A stretch of 64,000 nt of DNA from Ahaetulla prasina (GCF_028640845.1 NC_080541.1:4726435-4790434); one strand, 5' to 3'. Counted from the stretch's first letter, positions 19,207-30,752 are shown. Program-made: numbers and translations. The notes: generated by a model not told the origin, from the letters alone.

Positions 19207-19520
19207 CAGCTAGTCCTCCACTTACGACCACAACTGAGCCCGAAATATCTGTGCTAAGTTGTCGATGCTTGGCAACTGACTCATGTTTATGACAGCTGAA
19301 GTGTCATGCAATCCCCTTTTGCGACCTTCCAACAAGCAAAGTCAACGGAGAAGCCAGATTCACTTAACAAGCCTGTTACTGACTTTAATAAGTGCAGTGA
19401 TTCGCTTAACGACCGTGGGGAAGAAAGGCTGAAAAAAGGGACAAAACTCATTGAACAAACTGTCTTGCTTCACGAGAGAAATTTGGTGCTCAATTTTGGC
19501 TGTAAATTGAGGACTACCAG
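19207..19520. mobile_element. MITE with TA target duplication (Tc1/mariner-like)
   Basis: The left end CAGCTAGTCCTCCACTTACG and the right end, complement CTGGTAGTCCTCAATTTACA, are inverted copies flanked by TA. Body has CTTAACGACCGTGGGGAAG. Parts recur at 30056-30200 and 37992-38045. A TA duplication suggests Tc1/mariner, but no transposase is present. Confidence 0.65.
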
Positions 19521-19662
19521 TAAACAGATATTAGGAAAAAGATATAAGAGAAAGGTCCCCATGTTAGCAACATACAACATTAATCAAGGCCACTTATTAA
19601 AAAATGAAGCATTTGAAGATAGCTTATACATCTAGATGAGGTGAGGTTCACTTAGCTATAGT

Positions 19663-19769
19663 CAGTAGTGGGTTGCTACCTGTTGGCCGGGATTGGAATG
19701 CGCAGAAGCATCGCACATCCACGCACCCAAGAGTGAACCGGTAGCGGCCAAAATTGAAACCCACTACTG
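19663..19769. mobile_element. hAT-type MITE, 107 bp
   Basis: Ends CAGTAGTGGGTTGCTACC and GAAACCCACTACTG are inverted; perfect 8-bp duplications GCTATAGT lie at 19655-19662 and 19770-19777. Confidence 0.85.
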
Positions 19770-19915
19770 GCTATAGTTCATTGGTTGTAAGAACCTGACT
19801 AATCATGGTGTGTGAATTGGGTCCAAGGACAGATTTTTCTAATTAATTCACGGGAGAGGGCTGAATCCTACTCTTATCCAAACGGAATGAGTCAGTTTTC
19901 AGAGCTGTGAAATGG

Positions 19916-21496
19916 ATTGGAATAGAATGGAATGGAATGGAATGGAATGGAATGGAATGGAATGGGAATGGGAATGGGAATGGGAATGGGAATGGGAATG
20001 GGAATGGGAATGGGAATATGAATACGAATACGAATACGAATACGAATACGAATACGAATACGAACAGAACAGAACAGAACAGAACAGAACAGAACAGAAC
20101 AGAACATAGGATATAGGATATAGGATATAGGATATAGAATAGAATAGAATAGAATAGAATAGAATAGAATAGAATAGAATAGAATACAACAACAGAACAG
20201 AACAGAACAGGATATAGGATATAGGATATAGGATATAGGATATAGGATATAGGATATAGGATAGAATAGAATAGAATAGAACAGAGGATATAGGATATAG
20301 GATATAGGATATAGGATATAGGATATAGGATATAGGATATAGGATATAGAATAGAATAGAATAGAATAGAATAGAATAGAATAGAATAGAATAGAATAGA
20401 ATAGAATAGAATAGAATAGAATAGAATAGAATACAACAACAGAACAGAACAGAACAGGATATAGGATATAGGATATAGGATATAGGATATAGGATATAGG
20501 ATATAGGATATACGATATACGATATACGATATAGGATAGAATAGAATAGAATAGAATAGAATAGAATAGAATAGAATAGAATAGAATAGAATAGAATAGA
20601 ATAGAACAACAGAACAGAACAGAACATAGGATATAGGATATATAGGATATAGGATATAGGATATAGGATATAGGATATATATAGGATAGAATAGAATAGA
20701 ATACAACAACAGAACAGAACAGGATATAGGATATAGGATATAGGATATAGGATATAGGATATAGGATATAGGATATAGGATATAGGATATAGGATATAGG
20801 ATAGGATAGGACAGGACAGGACAGGACAGGACAGAATAGAACAGAACAGAGGATATAGGACAGGATATAGGACAGGATATAGGATATAGGACAGGATACA
20901 GGATACAGGATATAGGATATAGGATATAGGATATAGAACAGAATAGAATAGAACAGAATAGAATAGAATAGAATAGAATAGAATAGAATAGAATAGAATA
21001 GAATACAACAACAGAACAGAACAGAACAGGATATAGGATATAGGATATAGGATATAGGATATAGGATATAGGATATAGAATATAGAATAGAATAGAATAG
21101 AATAGAATAGAATAGAATAGAATAGAATAGAATAGAATAGAATAGAATAGAATACAACAACAGAACAGAACAGAACAGGATATAGGATATAGGATATAGG
21201 ATATAGGATATAGGATATAGGATATAGGATATAGGATATAGGATATAGGATATAGGATAGAATAGAATAGAATAGAATAGAATAGAGGATATAGGATATA
21301 GGATATAGGATATAGGATAGGATAGGATAGGATAGGATAGGATAGAATAGAATAGAATAGAATACAACAACAGAACAGAACAGAACAGGATATAGGATAT
21401 AGGATATAGGATATAGGATATAGGATATAGGATATAGGATATAGGATATAGGATATAGGATAGGATAGAATAGAATAGAATAGAATAGAATAGAAT
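19916..21496. repeat. Compound pentamer/heptamer satellite, about 1.58 kb
   Basis: Blocks of GGAAT, GGGAAT, ACGAAT, AGAAC, AGAAT and the heptamer AGGATAT. From about 20.1 kb the order (AGGATAT)n, (AGAAT)n, ACAACAACAG, (AGAAC)n recurs several times; the ACAACAACAG marker is near 20188, 20435, 20608, 20705, 21006, 21156 and 21366. At the right it runs directly into the 3' end of a minus-strand CR1, so it probably grew from that tail. ORFs up to 544 codons here are repeat translations. Confidence 0.97.
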
Positions 21497-22020
21497 AACA
21501 GAGTTGGAAGGGACCTTGTAGGTCATCTAGTCCAACCCCCCTCCTCCATTCAAGCAGGAGATTCTACACCATTTCTGACAGATGGCAGTCCAGTCTCTTC
21601 TTGAAAGCTTCCAGTGATGAAACTCCCACAACTCCTGAAGGCAGCTTCTGTTCCATTGGTTGATTGTTCTCACTGTCAGGAAATTTCTCCTTATTTTCAG
21701 GTTGAATCTCTCCTTGATCAGTTTCCATCCATTATTCCTTGTCTGGCCTTCGGGTGCCTTGGAAAATAGCTTGACCCCTCTTCTCTGTGTCAGCACCTCA
21801 AATATTGCAAAATTGCTATCCTGTCTCCCCTGGTCCTTCTCTTCACTAGACTAGCCAGGCCCAGTTCTTGCAACCATTCTTCATATGTTTTAGTCTCCGG
21901 TCCCCTCATCATCTTGGTTGCGCTTCTCTGCACTCTTTCTAGAGTCTCAACATCTTTTTTATTGTCTGGGGACCAAAACTAGATGGAGTATTCCAGATGT
22001 GACTTTATAGAGTAGTGTAA
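21490..22020 (-). mobile_element. CR1 LINE 3' part
   Basis: Begins CAGAGTTGGAAGGGACCTTG and runs through the ORF2 C-terminus (minus frame 21796-21527 with KLFSKAPEGQTRNNGWKL) to GTCTCAACATCTTTTTTATT. Frame is broken near the end. Confidence 0.88.
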
Positions 22021-22797
22021 CCCTGGTTCACCCAACTGTCCATACATACTCTTTTCACTTTCGGTCATGGCCATCCTACCTCCGATGAACGGGAAGCAAT
22101 TTAAACATTGGATAGCAGAGAAAGGGGAGGGGGAAATTCGATAAATGAAATGCGTTGTTTAATCTCCTTCGGATGTTCTGCGTTGACGGATGCCTGGACC
22201 GAAACCCATGGATAATCCTTCCTTTTTTCATCTGTCTTCCAGATAAGAAATAGACATTCCTCCCAAACAGAGAGCTGAACCAGAGGATGGGAATTTGTCT
22301 TAAAAGAATGGAAGGAACAAAAGCGCTCCCATCGCTGCCCTTTGTAGGAAGATCAACATGTAGCGAGCTCCCCTTGCTTAAACAAACAAACAAACAAACA
22401 AACCCTGAATATATAAATTTAAAAAAAAAAGTTAAGAACAAGCTCCAAGGGAGATTATGCTCCTTGCTTTCTAATCAACAATAGATTCAAAAGGGCTTAG
22501 AGGGGAAATACAATCGGTGGGATACCTTCACAAAAGACAGCTTTTAAGCAGCACCCCAGCTAGGGTGTATTTCGGCTGTCGTGCTACGAGGTAGATTGGA
22601 TGCTTAATTGCTGCTGCTTTTGTGCTGTGGAGTGAGAGGTCTCAAGAGCCTCAGAAAGGAGGCATTTGCATCGCTGTGTAGCAAATCAAAGAGGATCAGT
22701 TCTGACAACAAACCTGGAACTCCTGTCGCTCACCCGTTCGGCGCCATCTTTAAAGGTGGAACAAGCAGCTCTCAAGGAAGGAAAGAAACGCCAATTC
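22021..22797. other. No recognised feature
   Basis: Unique-looking DNA, about 780 bp. There is a CAAA tetramer run at 22381-22402. No coding evidence. Confidence 0.45.
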
Positions 22798-23225
22798 GGA
22801 ATAACCGAATAACGGAGTTGGAAGGGATCTTGGGTGGGGTCTTCTAGTCCAACCCCCTACTCAAGCAAGAGATCTTATACCATTCCAGAGAAGTGGCTAT
22901 CTAGTTTTTTCTTAAAAGCCTCCATCGATGGAGCACTCGCAACTTTTGAAGGCAAGTTGTTCCACTCGTCAATTGTCCTAACTTCTAAATTTCTCCTTAG
23001 TTCCAGGTTGCTTCTCTCCTTGATTCGTTTCCACCCGTTGCTTCTTGTCCTGCCCTGTGGTGCTTTGTAGAATAGGCTGATCCCCTCTTTTTTGTGGCAG
23101 CCCCTGAAATATTGAAACACTGTTATCATGTCACCCCCTAATCCTTCTCTTCGTTAGACTAAATATACTGGGTTCCTGCAACTGTTCTTGATATGTTTTA
23201 GCCTCCAGTTCCCTAATTGTCTTTC
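22798..23225 (-). mobile_element. CR1 LINE 3' part
   Basis: GGAGTTGGAAGGGATCTTGG to CTAATTGTCTTTCC. Minus frame 23129-22875 encodes ITVFQYFRGCHKKEGISLFY, APQGRTRSNGWKRIKERSN and LEVRTIDEWNNLPSKV. Dead fragment. Confidence 0.88.
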
Positions 23226-23530
23226 CTGGCAGAACAGAAGGATGGGGAGACCCCAACAGACTACATAAAAGCAGTGGAGAGCGAATAAATGTCCATGAAT
23301 TTAGGAATTTTATCGCCTGACAGATGGCACTCCGTTGGGACTGCAGGGCGGCTGGGTGTGATAGACACTTTTTGCAAAAAGGGTCAACTCCCTACAGCTG
23401 CACAAAATCCTAGCAAAAGTTTAATAAACAAAATTGATTGCATCACTTGCTCTCAAAATTCCCTCTGCTCCCCCAACCCCCCAAAATATCCTCCTCAGTG
23501 CTTTCTGATTTCAGTTATGAAGAAATGAGT
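23226..23530. other. No recognised feature
   Basis: Nothing identified. Confidence 0.4.
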
Positions 23531-23536
23531 AGACTA

Positions 23537-23690
23537 GTGTTTCTCAACCTTGGTAACTTTGAGAAGCATGGACTTCAACTCCCAGAAGTCCCCAGCCAGC
23601 ATGCTTTAAGCTGTGTGGACTTCAGCTCCCAGAATTCTTGAGCTTGTATGTTTTAAGGCATGTGGACTCTGACTCCCAGAATTCCTACCC
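23537..23690. mobile_element. Degraded MITE (CTCAACCTTGG type)
   Basis: AGTGTTTCTCAACCTTGG with three diverged GACTTCAACTCCCAGAA-like blocks. Related in sequence to the 30,318 and 35,881 MITEs, with no clear ends. Confidence 0.5.
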
Positions 23691-24255
23691 TAGTCCATCT
23701 CACCCCTAGTTCTTCTTTTCATTAAACTAGACATATCCAGTTCCTGCAACCGTTCTTCATATGTTTTAGCCTCCAGTCCCCTAATCCTCTTGGTTGCTCT
23801 TCTCTGCACTCTTTCTAGAGTCTCAACATCTTTTTTACATCGGGCGACCAAAACTGAATGCAATATTCCAAGTGTGGCCTTACCAAGGCATTATAAACAA
23901 CAATTCACGTGATCTTGATTCTATCCCTCTGTTTATGCAGCCCAGAACTGTGTTGGCTTTTTTAGCAGCTGCTGCACATGGCTGGCTCATATTTAAATGG
24001 TTGTCCACTAGGACTCCAAGATCCCTCTCCCAGTTATTACTATTGAGCGAGGTACCAGCTATACTGTACCTGTGCATTTTGTTTTTCTTGCCTAAATGTA
24101 GAACTATCATTTTTGCATCATTGAATTTCATTTTGTTAGATAGAGCCCAATGTTCAAGTCTGTCAAGATCCTTCTGTATCTTGAGCCTGTCTTCTGGAGT
24201 GTTGGCTAATCCTGCTAGCTTGGTTGATTGGACAATGTGGCTGATTGTTTTGAGA
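23691..24255 (-). mobile_element. CR1 LINE, longer internal part
   Basis: Extends further 5' than most copies. It covers TTCTTCATATGTTTTAGCCT, CATTGAATTTCATTTTGTTA and TGTTGGCTAATCCTGCTAGC. The minus frame 24131-23880 shows MKFNDAKMIVLHLGKKNK, a CR1 segment downstream of the RT core. The 3' end is missing. Confidence 0.82.
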
Positions 24256-24389
24256 AAGTAGAAATATTTTTACTTTTAAATAGGTGAAAACCACGGGAGA
24301 CTTCAGTTTTCACCAGATATCACTGTGAGTTGAAAAGATTAGCCAATGAAAGCATTATTGTCCAGGGACACTCCTAGGGGCTCGTTTCA

Positions 24390-24717
24390 TGTTGTGATGA
24401 CTCCCCCAGATGCTTCCTCAGATACCTCTCCAGATGTCAGTTGGGAAGTGGATGAACCATTCTCAAGCATATCTAGAGGGGACTTGATCAATGGCTCCAA
24501 GCAGTCGTCTGAGAGGCATTAGACTGAAGGACAGCTACAGCAGGACAGCCCTGAGGCCTAAGGTGAGGAGAGCACACAGCTGCAGCCAGTTAGCGATGAG
24601 GAAAAGGAACTGCCTTCTGCAGATGATCCATGAACAGGTAGGGTGGAGAAAAGGCAGGAGGAGAGAAGATCAACCAGATTGCTCATGAGGAGGCAGCCTC
24701 GCCCCTCGCCCCACTAT
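24390..24717 (+). mobile_element. Degraded LTR, 5' half
   Basis: Starts TGTTGTGATGACTC like the solo LTRs. The same frame from the edge gives a VVMTPP start and an acidic stretch (SWEVDEPFSS), then stops at 24520. The 3' half is missing and a LINE follows. Confidence 0.6.
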
Positions 24718-25145
24718 ATCGCAAGATCTAAAATGGACACTTAACATCAAAAACATCATCAAAAAAGCACAACAAAGAATGTTCTTTCTGCGCCAATTCA
24801 GAAAGCTCAAACTGCCCAAGGAACTGCTGATTCAGTTCTACAGAGGAATGATTGAGTCTGTCGTCTGCACCTCTATAACTGTCTGGTTTGGTTCTGCAAC
24901 CCAACAATAAAAACACAGACTTCAGAAGATAATTAGAACTGCAGAAAAAATAATTGCTACCAACTTGCCTTCCATTGAGGACCTGTATACTGCGCGAATC
25001 AAGAAGAGGGCCGGTAAAATATTTACAGACCCCTCACATCCTGGACATGAACTGTTTCAACTCCTACCCTCAAAACGACGCTACAGAGCACTGCACACCA
25101 GAACAACTAGACACAAGGACATTTTGGTAGCAACTAGACAGATCG
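24718..25145 (+). pseudogene. LINE (family D) C-terminal remnant
   Basis: Encodes KAQQRMFFLRQFRKLKLP, IQFYRGMIESVVC, ITVWFGSAT, then after a stop KIIRTAEKIIATNLPSIEDL, FTDPSHPGHELFQLLPSKRR and YRALHTRTTRHKD. This is a widespread vertebrate LINE C-terminus of the Rex1/L2/CR1 super-group; clade not settled. Copies at 37.1, 46.8 and 53.5 kb continue into a 3' UTR with a TTCTA tail. Confidence 0.8.
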
Positions 25146-25500
25146 GGCATTTTGGTAGCAATGGTGGCAGGTGATTCGGAGAACCAGTAGCAAAAATCCT
25201 TGGCCACCCAGTTGCCGCTTCTTTTAAAAAATGCTTTTAAAAGGTAAAAAAGAGGCTCTGGAGATCACATCTGAGCTGCCTGATCGTCAGAGCCTTCTTT
25301 TTTTTAACTTTTAAAAGCATTTTTTTGTACAACCTGTTCGGCCGAATATACAACCTATTTGGCCCACATGCGCAGCCAAAAAACCGGTAGTAAATCGGTT
25401 CAGATTTTACCACTACCTGCAACCCTCTGCCAGAGCTCTGTTTTTGCTGGCAGAGGCACCCTATGGGCCTTGAGTTTTACACCTCTGGTCTAGGACAATT
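25146..25500. mobile_element. hAT-like MITE remnants with a fold-back centre
   Basis: AACCAGTAGCAAAAATCC at the left and complementary-type ACCGGTAGTAAATCGG at the right enclose an inverted AAAATGCTTTTAAAAG / CTTTTAAAAGCATTTT pair. At 25430-25487 the end of another hAT MITE (GAGTTTTACACCTCTG) follows. Ends too eroded for a target duplication. Confidence 0.5.
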
Positions 25501-25617
25501 CACCACAGCCAAATCACGTCAGCCAACTCACTGCAGGACAACTTCACATGAGTTAACCATACTTTAGACCCATTCCTTTCTTAATATTATTATTAAGTAT
25601 GAAGTATTATTAATTAA

Positions 25618-25969
25618 GGGACGCGGTGGCTCAGTGGCCAATACACTCAGCTTGTCAATTCAAAGGTCAGCAGTTCAGCGGTTCGAATCCCTAGTGCCGC
25701 GTAACGGGGTGAGCTCCCGTGACTTGTCCCAGCTTCTGCCAACCTAGCAGTTTCGAAAGCAGGTTAAAAATGCAAGTAGAAAAATAGGGACCACCGTTGT
25801 TGGGAAGGTAACAGCGTTTCGTGAGCCTTTGGCGTTGAGTCATGCTGACCACATGACCACGGAGACATCTTCGGACAGCGCTGGCTCTTCGGCTTTGAAA
25901 CGGAGATGAGCACTGCCCCTTAGAGTCGGCAACGACTAGCACGTATGTGCGAGGGGAACCTTTACCTTA
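25618..25969 (+). mobile_element. Sauria-type SINE
   Basis: Full-length copy, same parts as at 6214: ACGCGGTGGCTCAGTGG head, CAGCGGTTCGAATCCC B box, TTCTGCCAACCTAGCAG, tail GAGTCGGCAACGACTAGC and ACCTTTACC. It sits in AT-rich sequence. Confidence 0.9.
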
Positions 25970-26500
25970 TTATTAATTATTAATATTAATTATTAATAAT
26001 ATTAATTATTAATATTATTACTAATATTACTAATACTACGAATAATATAGTATAGCAATATATAATGCTATAGTCAACCTATTCATAGTATTTAATTTAA
26101 TATTGGATAAGTACATTTTGCGGATTGCTTTGGTTGATGCCTCTTGAATGCAAACTCATTTTGCTGTCTCATAATCCTTGGTGGCTCTCCTTGATGAGGT
26201 ACCCCTGAGATGTTTGTCCAGCACAGCAGAAATAGAAAGCCCAAACTTAGCAACTGCAGATCCTTTTCTTCCTGGATCCCATCACCCAGAGAGCGTTGAA
26301 CATAATATTATTTCTCAAGAGTTAGTTGCGCACATGGGAGATTAATTTCCAATTCGCCTGGAGCCTACAGAAACCAAGAAATGATTACGCTGAGTATTTT
26401 GGAAGTTTCTTAGACAAAGCTGAAAGTGCTTGCCAGCACTCATTCTTTTGTCTTCACTTCTATCAGGATCATCATTAGATCTCATAAAAGAGCGGAATCC
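25970..26500. other. AT-rich microsatellite then unclassified sequence
   Basis: 25970-26060 is an ATT/AATATT-rich simple repeat. The rest (26060-26500) shows nothing recognised. Confidence 0.5.
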
Positions 26501-26504
26501 TAAA

Positions 26505-26800
26505 TCAACCCTGACTGTACCTTGGAAGGACAGACCCTGAAATTGAAGCTCAAATACTTTGACCACCAAATGAGAAAAATGGACTCACTGAAGAAGACCA
26601 TGATGCTGGGTGGTAAGATGGAAGGTGAAAGGAGAAGGAGACAGGAAAGGATGAGATGCTTTGATACTGTTATCAATGCAAAGAACATGAAATTTGGACA
26701 AACTCTGAGGGTTGGTGGAGGACAGGGGAACCTGGTTTGCTCTGGTCCAAGGAGCCATGAAGAGTCGGACACAATTTGGTGACTGAACAACAACAACAAA
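26505..26800 (+). mobile_element. Bov-B LINE 3' end
   Basis: GACCACCAAATGAGAAAAAT, then GAGTCGGACACAATTTGG, GACTGAACAACAACAACAA. This is the Bov-B (RTE clade) ORF end and 3' tail; the usual sequence reads GAGTCGGACACGACT. Only about 300 bp remain. Bov-B is known for horizontal transfer between squamates and ruminants. Confidence 0.85.
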
Positions 26801-26809
26801 CGTCAACGA

Positions 26810-27300
26810 ACTCAACAAACTGGTTGGCAAATCCAAATCTCAACCAGCAAATGGTCTGTCTTACACATTGGAAAAAAGAATCTAAACACTAAAGACAAAC
26901 TCGATGGACATTACCTTACAGATGATCCCCACCCTGTCAAAGACCTTGGAGTTTTCATATCCAATGATCTAAGTGCCAAAGCCCACTGCAACTACATCGC
27001 AAAAAAAGCTTTAAGAGTTGTAAACCTAATCTTACGTAGCTTCTTCTCCAGAAACACTACACTACTTACCAGAACTTATAAAACATTTGCTAGACCAGTT
27101 CTTGAATACAGCTTGCCTGTCTGGAACCCATACCACATTTCTGACATCAATACAATTGAACGTGTCCAGAAATATTTCACTAGAAGAGTCCTCCACTCAT
27201 CTGAATACAACGAAATACCTTATGCCACCAGACTTGAAATCTTGGGTTTAGAAAACTTAGAACTCCTCCGCCTTCGACAGGACCTGTGTTTAACTATAAT
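26810..27300 (+). pseudogene. Family C LINE fragment (first of three in a row)
   Basis: Encodes LTDDPHPVKDLGVFIS, ALRVVNLILRSFFS, TFARPVLEYSLPVWNP and DINTIERVQKYFTRRVLHSS, ending at LRLRQDLCLT, where an AT repeat cuts it. It duplicates the part of the next copy at about 28.1-28.55 kb. Confidence 0.85.
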
Positions 27301-27356
27301 ATAATATAATATATAATATAATATATTATATTATAATATAATATATAATATAATAG
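27296..27356. repeat. (TATAA)n AT-palindromic repeat
   Basis: About 60 bp of ATATAATATA, self-complementary, exactly at the joint between two LINE copies. Confidence 0.9.
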
Positions 27357-28947
27357 AAACTGTGTTTCTATTGGACCCGATGGACTATGTGCATATTTCT
27401 TAAAAAAACTTTCCATTAATATAGCTGAACCCCTAAGTATTATCTTTGATAAAGCTTTCACTACCAGTTCTCTTCCCAAACTTTGGTCACTAGCCACAGT
27501 CATCCCCATCTTCAAAAAAGGAGACCCCAGCTTAGTCGAAAACTACAGACCGATCTCCCTTTGCTGCGTCACCTGCAAAGTCATGGAATCTATCATCAAC
27601 CAATCCATTACCTCACACTTAGAAACTAACAACCTACTCTCCAACAAACAATTTGGTTTCAGGAAAAAGTTATCATGTAACTTACAACTTCTCCACTGCA
27701 AAAACATATGGACTTCAAATCTAGATCAAGGCAAATCAATAGATGCAATCTACATAGACTTCTGCAAAGCTTTTGACTCAGTAGTACACGATAAACTTCT
27801 CCTTAAACTAACATCCTATGGCATCTCAGGACCCCTCCACAAATGGATATCTGCTTTTCTGTCTAACAGACAACAAGTGGTCAAAATTGGCAATGCTTTA
27901 TCAAATCCTGTTCCTGTCAAGAGTGGCGTTCCTCAAGGCAGCGTCCTTGGACCAACACTCTTTATTCTATACATTAATGATCTTTGTGACCATATCTCAA
28001 GTAATTGTGTTCTCTTTGCTGACGATGTCAAACTATTTAACACCACAGACAACACTTCTATCATTCAAAACGACCTTGACCATCTAACCGCTTGGTCTAA
28101 AATTGGCAGCTCAAATTTCAACCAGCAAATGCTCAGTCTTACATATAGGAAAAAAGAACTCTAAAACTAAGTACATACTAGATGGACATTACCTTACAGA
28201 CGACCCCCATCCCGTTAAAGACCTTGGAGTTTTCATGTCAAATGATCTAAGTGCCAAAGCCCACTGCAACTACATAGCAAAAAAAGCTCTAAGAGTTGTA
28301 AACCTAATTTTGTGTAGCTTCTTTTCCAAAAACACCACACTACTAACCAGAGCATATAAAACATTTGCTAGACCAATTCTAGAATACAGCTCACCTGTTT
28401 GGAACCCTCACCACATCTCTGACATCAATACAATTGAACGTGTCCAGAAATATTTTACAAGAAGAGTTCTCCATTCCTCTGAAAACAACAAAATACCTTA
28501 TCTTAGAAAACTTGGAACTCTGTCGCCTTCGACAAGACCTAAGTTTAACTCACAGAATCATCTATTGTAATGTCCTTCCTGTCAAAGACTACTTCAGCTT
28601 TAATTGCAATAATACAAGGGCAACCAATAGATTTAAACTTAATGTAAACCGCTTTAATCTAGATTGCAGAAAATATGACTTCTGCAACAGAATCATCAGT
28701 GCTTGGAATACTTTACCTGACTCTGTGGTCTCTTCCCATAATCCTAAAAGCTTTAACCAAAAACTTTCTACTATTGACCTCACCCCATTCCTAAGAGGAC
28801 CATAAGGGGCGTGCATAAGCGCACAAACGTGCCTACCGTTCCTGTCCTATTGTTTTTCTTTTCTTCTTCCTATATATGTTTATATGTGTATATACTATAT
28901 AATCTTTTTGTATGATGTTGTGACAAAATAAATAAATAAATAAATAA
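27357..28947 (+). pseudogene. Family C LINE (CR1 group) with reverse transcriptase domain
   Basis: The most complete retrotransposon coding sequence here. The first frame (about 27370-28164) has VIPIFKKGDPSLVENYRPIS, AIYIDFCKAFDSVVHDKLLL (catalytic Asp), VKSGVPQGSVLGPTLFILYI and the catalytic FADD in VLFADDVKLF. The second frame (28103-28570) has HPVKDLGVFMSND and FARPILEYSSPVWNP. The third (28434-28805) has WNTLPDSVVSSHNPKSF and a final LTPFLRGP. Two frameshifts and a missing 5' half make it a pseudogene. The 3' UTR (CATAAGCGCACAAACGTGCC) ends in an AAAT run. Confidence 0.9.
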
Positions 28948-29398
28948 ACTCATAGAATCATCTATTGCAATGTCCTTCCTGTTGTAGACTACTTCAGCTT
29001 CAAGCACAACAATACAAGAGCAAACAATAGATTTAAACTTAATGTTAACCGCTTCAATCTTGATTGCAGAAAATATGACTTCTGTAACAGAGTTATTAAT
29101 ACTTGGAACATACTACCTGCTCTGTGGTCTCTTCTCAAAATCCCCAAAGCTTCAACCAAAAACTGTCTACTATTGACCTCACCCCATTCCTAAGAGCTCC
29201 GTAAGGGGCATGCATAAGAGCACAAACGTGCCTACCGTTCCTGTCCTATTGTTTCCTTTCATTATATCCAATTAATATAGGTAATGCATCCTTATGCTTA
29301 TATATATATATGCTTATATATTATATAGTTATTTTCATGCTTATGCTTATATATACTGTTGTGACAAAATAAATAAATAAAATAAATAAAATAAATAA
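28948..29398 (+). pseudogene. Third family C LINE fragment
   Basis: Starts inside the C-terminal coding part (GAATCATCTATTGCAATGTC), repeats FN/CRKYDF-like residues, ends with GGGCATGCATAAGAGCAC and an AAAT tail. It is joined head to tail to the previous copy's tail. Confidence 0.82.
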
Positions 29399-29559
29399 TA
29401 AAACCTGTCTTCTCCACGACTTGAAGGAACCAAAAGAAACAACAGACTGAACTCCAGTAGAAGAAGAATTTACCAAAACTCTGCTAAATGGGACTGTATG
29501 AATCAAACAAGGTTTGATTTGAACACTTAATTCAATTTTTAACTTAGACTTGATTCCAC
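29399..29559. other. Unclassified
   Basis: Short region with no feature. Confidence 0.35.
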
Positions 29560-30046
29560 TTTGGATTGTCCAGCAATTTGGTTGAAATCAATCTGGCTTG
29601 TTAAGAAATGTGTGCACATGCTCAACAAACAGACCACAGATATTCAGCTCCCTGCCCTCTGTCCATTAAGAAGGACTGGGCCAGCCTATCTACAAGACAA
29701 AAGACTTCAGCTCCAGGATGATGGGATTATCCTTCAGGGCAAAGCCATTCATCCACAATAGGAATTGGCCTTCATTATATCACCCAGCAAGCTTCGACCA
29801 AGCCTGGGACTCAGCCTACAAAGTTAGCTATGACGCCCTACAGCAACCAATAGAATACGTGCTCTTGCCACAGGAACAGGAAGCTCAAGAGTAAGGCCCA
29901 AGAGAGGGTATCAATAACTCTCACTCTCCATCCCATGTGGTCCTGTCCATCAATAAACCATCTTTCCAATCAGCTTCCATGTTTCCAGTGTCTTTCTCCC
30001 TACTTGGAACTGAACCAGATGGATATTTCCTCCAACAATACCTAAC
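29560..30046 (+). mobile_element. Probable LTR (different family)
   Basis: It has CCAATAGAATACG, a polyadenylation signal (CAATAAACC at about 29953) and an ACA-type end (ACAATACCTAACA). The layout is LTR-like. Start and target duplication not found. Alternative: another unclassified repeat. Confidence 0.4.
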
Positions 30047-30055
30047 AGTCACCAA

Positions 30056-30200
30056 GCACTCACATTTTGATCACGAGACCATGGGGATGCTGCAATGGAT
30101 GTACGTGTGAAAAATGGTCATAAGTTGCTTTTTTCAGTGCCCTTCTTTCTTCAAACGGTCACTAAACGAATGGTTGTAAGTCAAGAATGACCTGTAAATC
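30056..30200. mobile_element. Fragment of the TA-flanked MITE family
   Basis: CATGGGGATGCTGCAATGG, AAAATGGTCATAAGTTGC, ACGGTCACTAAACGAATGG match the 19,207 family in its other half. Confidence 0.55.
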
Positions 30201-30317
30201 CATAATGTTCCCTTAGGCTTAAAGAAAATGCAGGGACAAGGCTCTTCTGTTCATCATAAATGATCCTTCAATTAAGATAGTTGAGGTGCTTCAAGTACTT
30301 TAAAGAATGGGTTAGAA

Positions 30318-30452
30318 CAGGGGTCTCCAACCTTAGCAACTTTAAGACTTGTGGACTTCAACCCCAAGAATTCCTCAGCCAGCTTTGCTGGCTGAAGGAT
30401 TCTGGGAGTTGAAGTCCACAAGTCTTAAAGTTGCTAAGGTTGGAGACCCCTG
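30318..30452. mobile_element. Palindromic hAT-type MITE, 135 bp
   Basis: Near-perfect fold-back: CAGGGGTCTCCAACCTTAGC against its complement at the right, centre CCAGCTTTGCTGG. Target duplications GGTTAGAA and GGCTAGAA (one mismatch). It lies at the start of a CR1 piece. Confidence 0.85.
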
Positions 30453-30580
30453 GGCTAGAATATCTCAGGGGCTGCCACAGAGAAGAGGGGGTGAACTGAA
30501 GGCAGGAGAAGAAGCAACGGCTGGAAACTCATCAAGGAGAGAAGCAACTTGGAAATAAGGAGGAATTTCCTTGACAGTAA

Positions 30581-30752
30581 GGAATGGAATGGAATGGAAT
30601 AGAATAGAATAGAATAGAAGAGAAGAGAAGAGAAGAGAAGAGAAGAGAAGAGAAGAGAAGAGAAGAGAATAGAATAATACAGAGAAGAGAAGAATGGAAT
30701 AGAATAGAATAGAATAGAATAGAATAGAATAGAATAGAATAGAATAGAATAA
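30581..30752. repeat. (GGAAT)-(AGAAT)-(AGAAG)n pentamer array
   Basis: AATGG, then AATAG, then a long AGAAG block (30617-30668), then AATAG again. It adjoins the inverted L2 tail, from which it probably grew. Confidence 0.95.

Noticed and set aside
19926..20010. Human-type satellite III or telomere-related repeat
   Set aside because: GGAAT units lie within a larger AGAAT array next to a CR1 tail, so local growth is simpler.
19892..21526. 544-codon open frame rich in Ile-Leu-Phe-Tyr-Ser
   Set aside because: It translates pentamer and heptamer repeats; several other frames are equally open.
27357..28805. Functional reverse transcriptase gene
   Set aside because: The RT motifs are clear, but two frameshifts and loss of the 5' half make it a dead LINE.
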